This document shows, one piece after another, positions 50,258-63,408 of a stretch of 64,000 nucleotides of DNA. Source of the stretch: Cycas panzhihuaensis (lineage: Eukaryota; Cycadophyta); contig CM041465.1 of the NCBI GenBank assembly GCA_023213395.1, positions 177,141,741 to 177,205,740 of the forward strand, in the 5' to 3' direction. A program made the translations under genes and the position numbers. Under the pieces are notes generated by a model. It was given only the letters and a program-made list of their open reading frames with translations. It did no database searches and was not told where the DNA came from. How positions within the stretch are numbered: the stretch's first letter is position 1; the number at the start of each line of letters is the position of its first letter.

Positions 50258-51732
50258 CACTCAAGTTGAATAGATAATTGATGATATAAAAATTAACAAG
50301 ATTAGAAGAGGTACAAGCATTCAATTATGAGCTTAAACACATAGGACCAACTAGGGTGATAGGTGATCTAAGTTGTTCTTCCATACCTTAAGGGGTAAGT
50401 ATACAATAAAGATCATTCACACTCTAAAAATCCCTTAAGGCAAGATCGTCTTATAGGATGTTTATAGTAAACCTAAACCAAATCAACCTTATTATTTATT
50501 TAAACTAAGTTGGTTTTATTATCTATCTTCATTTAAGCCAAGTCAATATTCATAAAATGATATATATAAATATATGAGTGTGATGTAAGCATTCTTATCT
50601 TTTTCTTTTTCTTTTTTAATAATGGAGTAATTTCCATTTTTTACACTTTGATGATATACTCTATCATTATCTACTATATATTTGTTATTATAATCTAGCT
50701 ATTATGATTTATCATTTATTATTATTTCAACTTGCTTTCTACTATTTACTATTAGAGGTTCACTATAATTCATATTAAAGTAGTCCATCCTAAGGATTGT
50801 ATGAAGCATCCTTCTATTGGCTCTAATTCATCACCCATAAAGTTTGTTCTTACCATTGTAACTATAATGACTATCACCATTTAGAGCTTACTAAAATTTA
50901 GGGGTATGATTGTCATTTCTTTCCTTAAGCATGCAGAGAGAGTAGCTCTAAAGTATAGGTCTATATACTCACCATCAATTAATTAATATTATTTTTATGT
51001 TTCTTTTAATCTTTAAGAAAAAAAATCAAATGATGAAGGATTTCATAAGAACATTTATTTTTTACTTTGATAGAGTGGAGATGAGTATTATTGGGAAACC
51101 ATGTGTAAAATTTATTAAGTAAATGTTTAAAACCATGAGGAATTTAAGATCCATTTAGAAATACCATTCTAATTTGCTAGAAATATTATTATGTTGAATA
51201 AGTAAGCAAAATTATTATTGATTGATTTTTTTAGTTAATTCATGATATTTTATCAAACCTTTAATAGATTTAATGATTAGATAAAGATAATGATTGTATG
51301 GTCTACATTTAAATAATCAACCCACTAAGTTTACTCAACTCATTTAATTTTAATTTTCCTTTTACAATTATAGGTAAAGTTATTGTTGTTAGTCATATAG
51401 TACTTGGTAGAGCATTAACTTGACATCCCTTTTTAGATTTATTAGAAGGTTTTACATTGATAGTGGGAATGCTATTATTATTCTTCGGTCTCCATGATGA
51501 ATATGTTTTCTAAAATAAACCTAACACTTAAGAAGCCTACAAGTTTTTAAAATGCATTTTATATAAGCCATAAATATTAAGAGGACTACTTCTAATGCAT
51601 AACAAAAGTGTGATGGCTAAGCATTTTCTATGGAAAGGGTCATTCTCTATAATCTATGTAATATTGAGAAGAAAAAATCTTCCATAATGATCAACATGAA
51701 TTTTAAACTTTGGGATTACCTCATTATCAAGT
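50258..51732. other. AT-rich spacer between two LTR elements
   Basis: No gene or element structure recognised on either strand. Confidence 0.5.
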
Positions 51733-51737
51733 ATAGA

Positions 51738-52128
51738 TGTTAAGGATCCAACCCCTAACTTACCTTCTCTTATATTCTCTTATATCTTCAACTTCTTCTC
51801 TCTCTTATCTTCTCTTATATCTTCTATTTCTTCTACCTTTTTCTTCTTCTTCATATCCCACATGCATAAGTAGAAGGTTATGTAGTGGTCATTGAGCACT
51901 ATATATATTCATGTAATATCCCATATGCATAAGGAGGAGGTTGTGTAGTGAGCATAGAGCCATATGTATATTTATGTAATCTTTAGAGTAGGGTATCTAA
52001 AATATCATTGTTATTGCATGTAATTGGGAGGTTGCCCTCTCAAAGGGTATTGCAATACAAGTGGTCTTTTAAAGTTATTTATATATTGTATTGGTGTGTA
52101 ATTGTTATTAAGGAGTGGTATCCTATCA
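51738..52128 (+). repeat. 5' LTR of the chromovirus
   Basis: 391 bp, tgttaaggatccaac...tcctatca. CT-rich start with repeated cttctcttatat; matches 57291-57695. Confidence 0.92.
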
Positions 52129-52148
52129 AGTGGTATCAGAGCGGTTGA

Positions 52149-52960
52149 TCTATACCTTGTGGAAGAGTCAAAGGTATTAAATAATCAATTTTTTCTCATC
52201 GGTACCTCTTCTCATTTAATTTCTACTTAGTTACTTTACTTTTTGGGGGTAGACATTATTGTAATTAGGTAACTACACTAACACTACCACCAAGTAATTT
52301 TCTTTTGCATTTAGATAGAGACCCTGTGCTAGGGGTCTATAAATATCATGAGGATCTATCATTTTGGGCTAATTGCATTATGGCTTTTCTGTTCCTTCCA
52401 TGAAGGAATGGAGATTATACTCCCGAATCAAGCCTTAGACAAAACTTGGCTATAGAATTGTATATCTACATACCTACGGGTATATAAGAGGACCCCCTAT
52501 ATAAGCCTTCCTAGTATAGGTAACCATAGGAAACCTATTAACCATCTATAATTTGTAATACATTAGTAAGTAGTTAGCCCCGAGAAGTTACTTTCTACAT
52601 AACCTAGAGATGGGGTAGTATGACTATAGAGCAGAGCATTAGCCTCTATAAGTTTATACTATTTATAACTAGGATCAGTATATCAGAGAGCCTACAAACT
52701 GGATAAGCCTATACCTAATGTACTCGTTTAGTTTATTAGTGGTTTGTGCACACCTAGTCGGTTAGTGAGTCAGTCATCATCAATTTGTTAAATTTAGTGT
52801 GCCTACCTAGCTTGCCATTAGTTCATGTACACATAGTCAGTCAGCCAGCCAATGACCAAAAAAGTAAAAAAAAAAATTAAATTAGATTTAAAAAAAATCA
52901 ATATTACCTTATTGTAAAATATTGGGGATAATAGCCTATAAATACCCCATCAAATCCCTT
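52149..52960 (+). other. Chromovirus leader between PBS and gag
   Basis: About 0.8 kb without a convincing frame. Confidence 0.5.
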
Positions 52961-53890
52961 TCAACTTAGGTCTTATGAATAAATAGCCACTAAGATAAAC
53001 CTAAGCTAGACTCAAGATCTTAATGACGCTGTCACACAACTTCAAGGAGATATATTATAAATTCAAACTAACTTCAATGAAAAATTTAAGTAGTATGCTA
53101 GAGCTCACTGTCATGATACCTTTTAAGGAAGAAAAGATTGAATTGATAATACTACTCACATAAGTAGGGGTCACTTCACTAAAGAAGATGAAAGATAATG
53201 ACGACATGCGCTTCTGTCCTAACTTCCTTTCCAAGGTAGAAATCAAAAAGTTCAATGGCACATATGTGCATACTTAGATTGTTCAAATAGAACAATACTT
53301 TTCTCTTTATCAAGTTCCAGTAGACAAGAAGATCCCTCTTACTTCTCTACACATGGAACCTGAACCCTATTAATGGTACTAATGGGTTATGAAAATATAT
53401 GGTGGGATTAGTTATTAATAGGAAGGTTTTGTCAGGATCTTATAGCTCAATATGATAGTACTTGGGATCATGACCACTTTAACCAGTTAGCTAAAGTCAA
53501 ATAAGAAGGGACCGTTTTGGCTTATACAATAGAATACCAACATTTCTCCACAAGGATTGATGGTCTTTATCAAAATAAATTACTTGAGTTGTATATTGCT
53601 AGGTTACGAGATGAAATCATACACGAGTTGTAACTCCTAAAACCTAATAACATCTCTATATTTATCAAATTTAGTTGACATATTGAACTAATAAATAAGG
53701 TATCTCAACCCTTCCTGTGAACATTCCCAGAAAAAGGACCACAATTTTAGGTTCTTAGTGTGTGACGAATGACTTCTCAAGAGATGGATGATAAATGATT
53801 GAAAGGGTTATATTTTCATTGTAACCAAAAGTAGAATAAAAACTATAAGTGTCCTAAATGATGCTTATTTATAATTGAGGATGTCTAAGA
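52961..53890 (+). pseudogene. Chromovirus gag remnant
   Basis: Recognised from LSKVEIKKFNGTYVHT and QIEQYFSLYQVPVDKK (about 53225-53330), the usual chromovirus gag segment K-x-FNG...W...EQYF. A zinc-knuckle relic reads FHCNQK-stop-NKNYKCPK (about 53810-53860), with a TAG at a Trp-like position. Several frame breaks. Confidence 0.8.
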
Positions 53891-53959
53891 TGATGAACCA
53901 ATAGAGGAAGCCTCATTAGAGTTAGAACATAATGATTATAACCCACCTAAGAAGGAAGA

Positions 53960-54315
53960 AGAAGATATTGCTACTATATCTATATATGCCCTTGTTGGAA
54001 TTATAACCCCACAAACACTCAAACTTATTGGGTACATCAAGAAAAGGAAGGTGGTTATCCTCATAGATTCTAAGGGTACCCATAATTTCATTAATCAAAA
54101 ACTTACTAAAGAACTCAATTATTTTCCATATCATGTCAAAATTTTCCAGGTTATGGTGGCTAATAGAGGGACACTCTCTTGTGGGAAAAAATATCACAAC
54201 ATTAAGTTGCAAATGGGTGACTATCCCCTCTCTACTTCCATGTATGTCATTCTCGTTGGAGGAGTTAATGTTATATTAAGGGTACAATGGCTCAAACCAC
54301 TAGAGACCATTTAAC
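53960..54315 (+). pseudogene. Chromovirus protease remnant
   Basis: ALVGIITPQTLKLIGYIKKR, then VVILIDSKGTHNFINQKL: the retropepsin site D-S-G is altered to D-S-K. It continues with GGVNVILRVQWLKPLETI (family: G-x-D-V-V-L-G-V-Q-W-L). A stop follows LETI. Confidence 0.88.
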
Positions 54316-54639
54316 TAAATATATATGAGCTCTTTATTTAATTTACTTCTGAAGGAATTAATTATCAATTGAATGGGATCATTCCTCCTCTAACCCAAAT
54401 CATCATCTCACATCGTATGGAGAGGCTTATTAAAAATGGTGGTACATGAATCATTGCCAAATGTTATGCTTTAGATCGTCAGGAACTTCCAATAGAAGGG
54501 GACATTCTCTAAGATGATGGTATACCAAATGACTTAAAATTGGTACTTCACTATCGCAATTGGGTTTTTCAAGATATTCCTCAAGGTCTTCCCCTAGTAC
54601 GTGACCAAGATCATAGCATTAACCTAATAGTTAAAAGCA

Positions 54640-55870
54640 ATCCTCCTTGTATTTGACCATACTAGTATCCTTACCAATAAAAGAATGAAATTAAACAACT
54701 AGTTTAAGAACTCCTTAATGTTGGTATTATTAGGAAAAGTAAAAGCACTTTTTCTACCCTAGTGATTTTAGTAAAGAAAAAGAATGACTTATTTTGCATG
54801 CGTGTAGACTACCATGAGCTCAATAACATAATCATCAAGGATAAATTTCCTATACCAATCATCAATGAACTCTTAGATGAACTCTATATAGTAACGTTCT
54901 TCACATCATTGGACTTTCAGTCAGGATACCATCAAATTAGGATCGAGTAGAGGATGTTCATAAAATTGTATTTCATATACATAAAGGACATTATGAATTT
55001 TTAGTCATACTATTTGGCTTGACTAATGCCCCATCCACCTTTCAAGGACTCATGAACAAACTCTTTCAAACTTACTTAAGGAAGTTTATATTAGTCTTTT
55101 TTTATGACATTTTGATCTTTAATCGTACATAGGAAAACCATCTTCAACATGTTGATAAGGCATTACAGGTACTTATAGATAACTAGCTTTATGCTAAAAA
55201 ATTAAAATGTAAATTTAAGCAAATAGAAATAGAATATTTGGGCCATATTATCTCTCAACAAGGAGTCAAGGTAAATCCTAAGAAAATTGTAGTTATCACA
55301 AACTGGTCAAAACTCGAAAACATCAAGGGTCTTTATGGATTCTTATAAATCATAGGGTATTATCGAAAGTTTGTTCAGGGCTATACAAGGATTGCTTCCT
55401 CTTTAACTAATATGTTAAAAAAGGATTCCTTTTATTCGAATGATAAGGCCTTAGAAGCATTTAAACACCTAAAGGTGGCTTTAACTATCACACTTGTCCT
55501 CACAATATCAAACTTTATAACAACCTTCACCATTAAATGTGATACATCAGGGCAAGGCATTAGAGTAGTCTTAATGTAAGATGGGAAACCTTTGGCCTTT
55601 GAAAGTCATCAACTTACACCCAAGGAACAAGTCAAATCCACCTATGAGAAGGAGATGTTAGTAATTCTCCATGCAATTAGGAAATGATAATAATATTTAT
55701 TGGGAACATATTTCCAAATTAAAATAGACCATGATAGCTTAAAATATTTCCTAACTCAAAGGATGGCATCTGAGGAACAACAAAAATAGGTCACTAAAAT
55801 TCAAGCTTTTGAATTGAAAATCATATATAAAAAAGGTAAGGATAATATAGTTGTTGATGCTTTATCTTGT
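54640..55870 (+). pseudogene. Chromovirus RT and RNase H remnant
   Basis: [53 protein letters not shown] (54762-54950), then after a frame slip [19 protein letters not shown] and [12 protein letters not shown], where the catalytic pair is YD instead of DD. Next come HIISQQGVKVNPKK and YYRKFVQGYTRIASSL. RNase H: TIKCDTSGQGIRVVLM, DGKPLAFESHQL, YEKEMLVILHAIRK, IDHDSLKYFLTQR. Stops replace Trp and Gln at many conserved places. Confidence 0.92.
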
Positions 55871-56089
55871 AAGGAAGAAGGCTCTACACTATATTCTATC
55901 ACTATAGTTAATCCCTCTTAGATAGTGGTCACTAAGCAAGAATGGGATCAGGACCCCTTTACAAAGTAGATCATTCAAGACCTTCAAGCTAGGGTAGGGA
56001 ATTCAACCCATTTTACATGGTCTACAAATATTCTCTGGTATAAGAATTAGATATATATATATGCCCTTACTCTAGCCTCAAGAAGCAAA

Positions 56090-56750
56090 TTTTACATGAT
56101 GCAAATACCTCTCCAATAGTAGGTCACTCGGGGTTCCTACAGACATACCACTGCCTAAAAGAATCTCTTTTTTGGAAGAGATATAAAGAGATATATTTCC
56201 TCATGTGAAATTTGTCAATGACATAAGACAGAAACAATTAAGTGTCCAGGATTATTGCAACCCCTTCCCATACCAAATCAATGATAGGAAGAAATTTCTA
56301 TGGACTTTATCGTGGGTTTGCCTAAGTCAGAAGGAAAGAATACTATACTAGTGGTTGTTAATAGGCTAACTAAATATGCTAATTTTCTGTGGAATTCAAG
56401 CTATATATAAGGCAAAGAAAATTGTTGAGATCTTTTTAAGAGATATACATAGGTTGCACGGCATGCCCAAATGCATAGTCAGTGATTGGGACCCCAAGTT
56501 TACCAGCAACGGTCAAATTGAGGTGGTTAATATGTACCTTTAAGGATACCTTCATTGTTATACTTCAAATAAGCAGGGCCAGTTGCATCATTGATGTTTT
56601 TAACAGAATGGTGGTATAATACAACCTATCGTGCATTAGTAGGAATGACTTTGTTCTAAGCATTATATGGCTACGAACCACCCACACTTAAGAATTATGG
56701 CATAATCAATTCTAAGGTTTAAGCAGTCGAGGACCACATCTAATAAATAA
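56090..56750 (+). pseudogene. Chromovirus integrase remnant
   Basis: The zinc-binding end survives (FLQTYHCLKESLFWKRYKE, SCEICQ-stop-HKTETIKCPGLLQPLPIP), followed by the core EISMDFIVGLPKSEGKNTILVVVNRLTKYANF. The second Asp region is read near 56480 (SDWDPKFTS-like in another frame). The last Glu region is not preserved. Confidence 0.85.
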
Positions 56751-57119
56751 CATAGGTTTTTAAGCTACTCAAGGAAAATCTGAACCTTGCATAAAACTAA
56801 GTAAAACAACAGGTAGAAAAAGGGCAAAGTGAATGACCATTTCAACTAGGTGACTGGGTATACTTACAGTTGTAATCGTACAAGAAGGCATCTCTCAAAT
56901 AGGATGGATAATATAAATTATAACCTCAATTTTATGGGCTTTACAAAATTCTCAAGAAGATTGGTAAAGTTGCATATGCCTTAAACTTATCACCACCATA
57001 AAGGATCCATAATGTCTTTCATGTTTCATGTCTCAAGAGGGTAATTAGGCAACAAGTATAAGTTCAAATAGAATTACCTATCTTAAATGAGGAGGGGTAA
57101 CTTCAACTCATTCTAGAAT

Positions 57120-57265
57120 GTATCATTAATTAAAGAATTTGATATCTATGATCCAGGCAAATCATTGAGTATCTCATCAAATGGAAATAACTTCTGCGAG
57201 AAGATGTAACCTAGGAGAAAGAACAATTTATCTAAGAGCATCCTAATATTACCAAGCTTTGAGGG
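57120..57265 (+). pseudogene. Chromodomain remnant
   Basis: IIEYLIKWK, REDVT-stop-EKEQFI and EHPNITKL-stop-GQ match the chromodomain pattern at the end of chromoviral integrases (V-x-x-Y-L-I-K-W-x-x-x-x-x-x-x-x-x-T-W-E). The Trp before E is a TAG. The family role is steering integration to heterochromatin by histone-mark binding. Confidence 0.8.
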
Positions 57266-57290
57266 CAAAGATTTTTTAAGGGGGGTACTT

Positions 57291-57511
57291 TGTAAGGGAT
57301 CCAACCACTAACTAACCTTCTCTTATATTCTCTTATATCTTCTACTTCTTCTCTCTCTTATATTCTCTTATATCTTTTATTTGTTTTACTTCTTTCCTCT
57401 TCTTAATATCCCACATGCATAAGTAGAAGGTTGTCTAGTGGTCATATAGTACTATATATATTCATGTAATATCCTACATGTATAAGGAGGAGGTTGTGTA
57501 GTGGGTATAGA

Positions 57512-57549
<38 letters not shown>

Positions 57550-57695
57550 CTTTAGAGTAGGGTATCTAAAATATTATTATTATTACATATAATTAGGAGG
57601 TTTCCTCCTCGAAGGGTATTAGAATATAAGTGCTCTTTTGGAGTTATTTGCATGTTATGTTGGGGAAATTATTATTAAGGAGTGGTATCCTATCA
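57291..57695 (+). repeat. 3' LTR of the chromovirus
   Basis: 405 bp. Same start and end as the 5' LTR. About 16 TA units at 57514-57547 replace tatgtatatttatg of the 5' LTR. Confidence 0.92.
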
Positions 57696-57700
57696 ATAGA

Positions 57701-58340
57701 TAATAGTACATATGTGTAAGAATGTTACAATAATGATAGTATTCAAATTACATCTCTTAATGAAGTATTCTGGGTTTATTACAAATTTATTTTTTTTTAA
57801 TTACAATTATCATTCCTTAAAAACCATCTATGGGTACATGGTATGAGTCATGCATAAGAATCATTATTTTGATCACATCTGATTGAATTGGAAGTAAGCA
57901 CTAAAAATGAAACTTTATAATCACTAAAGGTATAAAGTGTAACCCACATTGGATTTTAATGCTATAAAGTCTTTCTTTCAAATTGGAATTTTTAAGACTC
58001 CTAATGTCTTTTTATTATTCTAGGCTTATGTGATTTTTTAATGTCTCCTTTTTATGGCATTTGAGCACAATAAATATAACATCAAAAAAATGTAATTAAT
58101 TGGAGAAACCTTCCCTATTTATGATGAGCTATTTTGAGATATTTTTGAGATGAGAACTCTTTAATTTATAATATATTTTCTTCTAAATACTTGAAAAGAG
58201 AATTGGAAGTTTACTAGAAATATACACTAGTATATAACTAGATTAGGGCATATGAAATGAGCTAAGAGGGCCTCTTATATTGATGGGAAAGGTATCTATT
58301 TAATGTGGGTCATGGTTAAGTTATGAGGTAATTTTTTGTA
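57701..58340. other. Unassigned AT-rich DNA
   Basis: No gene or repeat structure recognised. Confidence 0.5.
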
Positions 58341-58346
58341 TTAGGG

Positions 58347-58473
<127 letters not shown>

Positions 58474-58849
58474 CATAAAAAGGAATCTGAATTATAATAC
58501 CAAAGATATTACAATAATATACATGAGAAATCCTACCCACAACTAGGAAAATCTTGATAGAAACAAGATATATACACCTAGATATACTAAAAAAGAAATA
58601 CCATCTAAGATACATCCATAAAGATACTAGCAAAGGAATCAAAGATAAAAAAGATCTATAAGGGGTAATTGACATCCCTCCTTAGCATTAGGAAAATATA
58701 AAAGTGTAAAGAAGCTATCCTAGGAACAAATTTATCCTTAGAACATAAGAATCAAAAGATTAGTAAAAAACCTAAGGTAACCAAATCCCCTCCAAACTGT
58801 AAAGGAAAAAGAAACAATATGGATTTGACTACTAGTACATTGTCCTCAA

Positions 58850-61800
58850 TCATAATTTAGCATATATCCACTTTAAACTCCTAAGGAATTATCTTATCTA
58901 AGGCAAAATCTATATTTATTTTTTCCTAATGTCCCATCACGCCTCTATTAGGTAGGAGGTTCTTAACCTTCTTTTCTCTTCTTTTAATATATTTGAAGGA
59001 AACATCCTTTAAGCCGTTAACAAGCATCATAATTTCCCTAAGAAAGAGTAAAATCCTCTAATTACTAATCTTTGTAATCTCTTTAACATTTTGAAGAAGA
59101 TTAATGATAAGTTTAGAGTCACCTCTTAAACATATCCATTTAAGACCTAAACTTTGAGCAATTTTAAGGATAGAAAGAGCTTCCATTGCCTCAACCATAT
59201 TATTTGTCACCTCACTAATATTTTAGGTATACATATAAACCACTTGGCCTCTATGATTTCTAATGATCCCTTTAATTCCTACTCTTCTTAGGTTCCCCTT
59301 AGATGCCCTATCAAAATTGGTTTTAAATATACCTTCTAGGGGTAGTAACCAAAGATAACCACTTTGATTAAGAGACTTATTTTGGTTGATTTTGGATCTC
59401 AAATTATCTCTAGAAATTCCTAAATAGTTACACTTTTTCTAAATCCTTCCATAACCTTAAGAGATACTCTTCTCTTTAATTCTTTAATGATAAAGTTTTT
59501 GAAATATTACTTAGGATCTTCTAAATAACCTAGGAGATTAGTTTACCCTTATTCTTGAAAATTCTTTAATTCCATTTCTTCCATATTTTCCATAAGATAA
59601 AACCTAACACAAGATCCTAGGCTTTCTATAATATCTTAGAATCTAATTTGAGACTGCTTCATTTTCCAAGGAGACATTGAATTCTAGACTTCCGTAGTGT
59701 CACCACTCTAAAATCTCTCTTCAAGAAGTCCCAACATTAAAATATTCCTTAACAATTGAGAAAAAGATAAGTTATATCGTCTTCCTTAGCAATATAAATC
59801 ACATATCTAAAGGGAGTAATGAAGCTTATTCATCTAATATTATCCTAAGTGAGGATGCTATTATACACTAATTCCTATAATAAGGTATAAATCTTAAGCT
59901 AGATCTTAAGGGCCTAGATTTTTTACCAAATCTTACCTTGATCAACCATCATACCCTCTTCCATTAAAAGCTCATGAGCCTACTTCATAGAGAAAGACTT
60001 ATTATATTTAAGATGCCATCTAAGAACATCATCATCAACCTTATAGGGAATAAGGTTTCTACTGAAGATTTCCCATAATTTATTTTTATCTTTCGAAGCA
60101 AGTCTCACAAGATTGGAGTCTAGAGATGTCTACCTTCTCATAACTAGAGAACCGATGCCATCCTAAGTAGAAGAGCCTAATAGGTAATTTAAAACTCTAG
60201 ATTGCATAGCCTCAAAGAAAACTTCCTTAATCTCATATAATTCCCTTAGCCTATATAGGAGTTCCTGGGCTTCCCAAGAGTCTTCCTAGAATAAAGCTTC
60301 CTCCCCATTTTGTGTTTCTTAAAAATAATTAGTTTAGATCAATTTTAAGCCAATTATGGTCCCATTAAAAATAATAGACCCCTTAATTAGCTCCTTAATT
60401 CTTATTAAATCCTTCTTTGCACTCCCTTTAATATGCTTTTCCCTTCATATATGAACATGTAAGGAACCTTCATCTTTCAACCATCTCCATATTAATTTTA
60501 TATTAAGGGCTAAATTGAGGAGCTTAAGTCATCTAATACTTGAACCACCTTGGCTCTTAGTCCTACAAATATTATCCCAAGACACCAAGGTATATTTCTT
60601 CTCTAGAGTTGCCCCTCCCCACAAGAAATCCTTCTAGATCCTCTTAATTGCTTTGATAATCTTGAGAGGAACTAAAAGTGCATAAAACATAAAAACAGGA
60701 AGAGCCTAAAGAACTGATTTGATTACAACAAGCCTTCTAGCTAGTGGTGAGACATTTAAATGGCATCCTACAAGCTTAAATTTAAACTTATTAAGAATCC
60801 ATTCCTAAGCCTTACATATTTGAACGTTTTCTATTAAAGTAATTCCCAAGTATTTGTGTGGCAAATAAGTAATGGGATAATTCAAACTTCTACTTATATT
60901 CCCTTGAACTCTATGATGAGTATTAAAAAGAAATTTTTTTATTTATCCTTATTGATCATACCCCCTAAGGCAACAAGGAATGTATTAAGGGCTTCCTTCA
61001 AAGTCCTAACTTTAGCCACTGAAGTTGCCCCTAATAGCATTATATCATCAACAAACTATAGGTAGGAGAGCGATTCAACATCTCTACCAATATGAATCCC
61101 TTTTACTTGTTTATCCAACTTTAGTTTAGTGACGAGTCTACCACGTTCTTCCATCATGATAATGATAAGGTGTAGGGATAAGAGGCCTCCTTAGCAATTT
61201 CCTCTTGACGATTTAAATTATGCGGTGGGAGACCCATTGATTAGAACTAAAAGGAAGATCGATGAAAAATAATTTAAAACCTATTCAATCCACTCCTTTT
61301 CAAAACCAAAAGTAGTCAAGACCTTATTGATAAATTACCAATTTAGGTAGTTAGGCTTTTAGCATATTAAGTTTCAAAAGCATTCCACTCCTACTACTCT
61401 ACCTTAAGGAATCTATGACTTCCATAGTAATAATGATCCCATCTAAAATTTTTTGGCCTACCATAAACCCCTCTTATTCCTTGGAAATAATATGGGGAAG
61501 GATCTCCTTTAAGCAATTCACCATGACTTTTGAAATAATTTTATAAGATGTATTATAAAAGGCTATTGACTAAAACTTATATGCTAATAAGGGCACCTAT
61601 TCTTTAGGAATAAGAGTTAAGAAAGTAGATTTCAAGGCTTGAAAAAATTTTCTTGACTTTAAAGGTTCCTCCATAAGTTTGACCACATCTTCCCCCATAA
61701 TATACTAAAAAGACTAATAAAAATTAGTAGGGAATCTATCAAGGCCTAGGGCCTTCCCAAGTTTCATACAAAAAACCTCTTTCTTCACTTCTTTAGTGGT

Positions 61801-62870
61801 AACTTCTTTAAGAAAGAGGCTATTATGAGACTCGGTAATAAGTTTTAGAATGACCTCATAAATAGATGTTCCAATCACCTATTAGTCAAGAGGCACTTCA
61901 TGGCCAAATCCATGAAATACCTTCTTAGATTCTCCTTAATCTTAGGCTTGGAGTTAACTATCACTCTATCTTGATCCCTTAATTCAAAGATTTTATTAAA
62001 TCTCTAATGCTTTAGTAAAGAAAGATGTAAAAGTTTTATATTTTTTTCTCCCTCCTACAACCACTTAATTTAAGATTATAAAAGGTCTCTTCTTTTAATT
62101 CTAGACTATCAATATCTTTCTAAAGACAAGCCTCTTTGGAGGTATTTTCCTTAGAAATTTCATCCTTCATAGTATCTTATAGAAATTGAGTTATCTTTTC
62201 ATCTAGAAATCTTCTTTGCTAAAAAAATCCCCAAAACTTAGCCTATTCCATTTCTTAATGTAATTTTTAAGGAATTTAAGATTTTATTCTTATTTAAACA
62301 TATGGTAGCCTCTATTGGGGTCATCCTTTTGTCATTATTTATTGACTTTGGATTTAAAACTAGAATGAGAAAGCCATATTTTCTCAAATGTAAACAAGGA
62401 ATTTCTTAGCTTAAAGCCTTCCATGATATAAGGATCTATAGGCCAATGGTTTAATCCACTTCCTTAAATAATATTTGATTTCATTATGACATTACAGATC
62501 ATTAGATTTTTATTAATAAAAAACCTATCCAACCTCTTTGCAATCTAAGCCTTTCTTACTTTGTGGTTGTTCTAAGTGAATAAACCTTCTCTTGGATGGA
62601 TATCTAGAATCCTTTAAGACATAATCCACTCTCGTAAGTTGATACTTGTCTAATCCAAAGTCCTCATTCCATCTCTCTTCTCATCTAGTTTGAGAATAGA
62701 GTTGAAATTCCTATTATTATCTAATTAGCATCATTAATGTTCCTTCTTATCCACTCCAAAGACTCCCAATAAGTAAGCTTCTGCTTAAGGTAAGTGGAAG
62801 TATATAGGTTTAAAATATTCACCATTATTCCATACTTGATAAAGTAGAAAATCCCATTGAGCCATCTTCT
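58850..62870 (-). mobile_element. Decayed plant LINE (ORF2: EN end, RT, zf-RVT region, RNase H)
   Basis: Read right to left. The end of the endonuclease domain reads LTYWESLEWIRRNINDAN and IIIGISTLFSN (about 62690-62790; the family has a GDFN motif here). RT reads LPHIISKE-stop-EGFMVGQKILDGII (about 61440-61495) and the catalytic FVDDI (61041-61055; usually F/YADD), followed by LLGATSVATKVRTLKEALNTFL and GGMINKDK. A zf-RVT-like tail reads FILWKIWKKWN near 59565. RNase H reads KTNFDRASKGNLRRVGIKG and NNMVEAMEALSILKIAQSLGLKW, with CLRGDSKLIINLLQ (about 59080-59330). Stops occur throughout. The 5' end appears truncated within the endonuclease at about 62870. No poly(A) tail or target-site duplication identified. 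Confidence 0.85.
59080..59335 (-). pseudogene. LINE RNase H domain remnant
   Basis: Longest readable block of the LINE. NFDRASKGN corresponds to the NFDGASRGN opening of plant LINE RNase H, with the catalytic first Asp kept; E in MVEAMEAL and D in RGDSKLII match the next two acidic residues. It would remove RNA from the RNA/DNA hybrid during target-primed reverse transcription. Confidence 0.85.
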
Positions 62871-62927
62871 ATCTATTAAGATCTTTATGTTTAACTATTA
62901 AGTATTGTACTTTATATTATAAAATTG

Positions 62928-63408
62928 ATGTACTTTATGTAAGGATGCCTTATCACCTAATGTGATAAAGTACACACCTACATTCTTTCTAGTGACATAA
63001 TATTATAACTTAAGGGTTAATATACCCTCATATACTTTTGCTCATAAAGAGAGCCTAAGGGGCACATCCCATATATAAAGGGTATAGCTTGGATGTTTAA
63101 CACTTGTTAAACATCCAACTGTCTAAGGTCCTCCACTTCTAAGTAAGGAGGTCAAACCTTATATATCAAACATGTGAGTGATTATTGTACTATATTATTT
63201 CTAATTTGAATCCAAGTCAATCTTGCTTATTTTAGAGTAACGACAAATTTCTACTCTTGTATATTTTGTGTTCTTCTTGTACTTGAGTTCATTTGCTTCA
63301 TGCTTACTTAGGTGCATATATTTTTAGTTGCTTATTGTTGATATTAATCATCTCCTTATACTAGAAAACTTCCTCTTCATGAGATCCTAAGAGTTATATT
63401 CATCATCA
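62928..63408 (+). repeat. Probable 5' LTR of an element leaving the window
   Basis: Ends catcatca directly before a PBS-like sequence (63409-63425, attggtataaaggttga, a decayed initiator-Met site). A TATA-like atatataaag lies at 63071-63080. The start is uncertain. The partner LTR would lie beyond 64000. Confidence 0.55.

Larger units (their letters stand above)
51738..57695 (+). mobile_element. Degenerate chromovirus (Ty3/gypsy), ATAGA duplication
   Basis: 5' LTR 51738-52128, PBS 52131-52148 (tggtatcagagcggttga), interior, polypurine tract ttaaggggggt near 57276-57286, 3' LTR 57291-57695. ATAGA is present exactly at 51733-51737 and 57696-57700. The domain order gag, protease, RT, RNase H, integrase, chromodomain defines a chromovirus. 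Nearly every domain has stops, so the element is dead. Confidence 0.92.
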
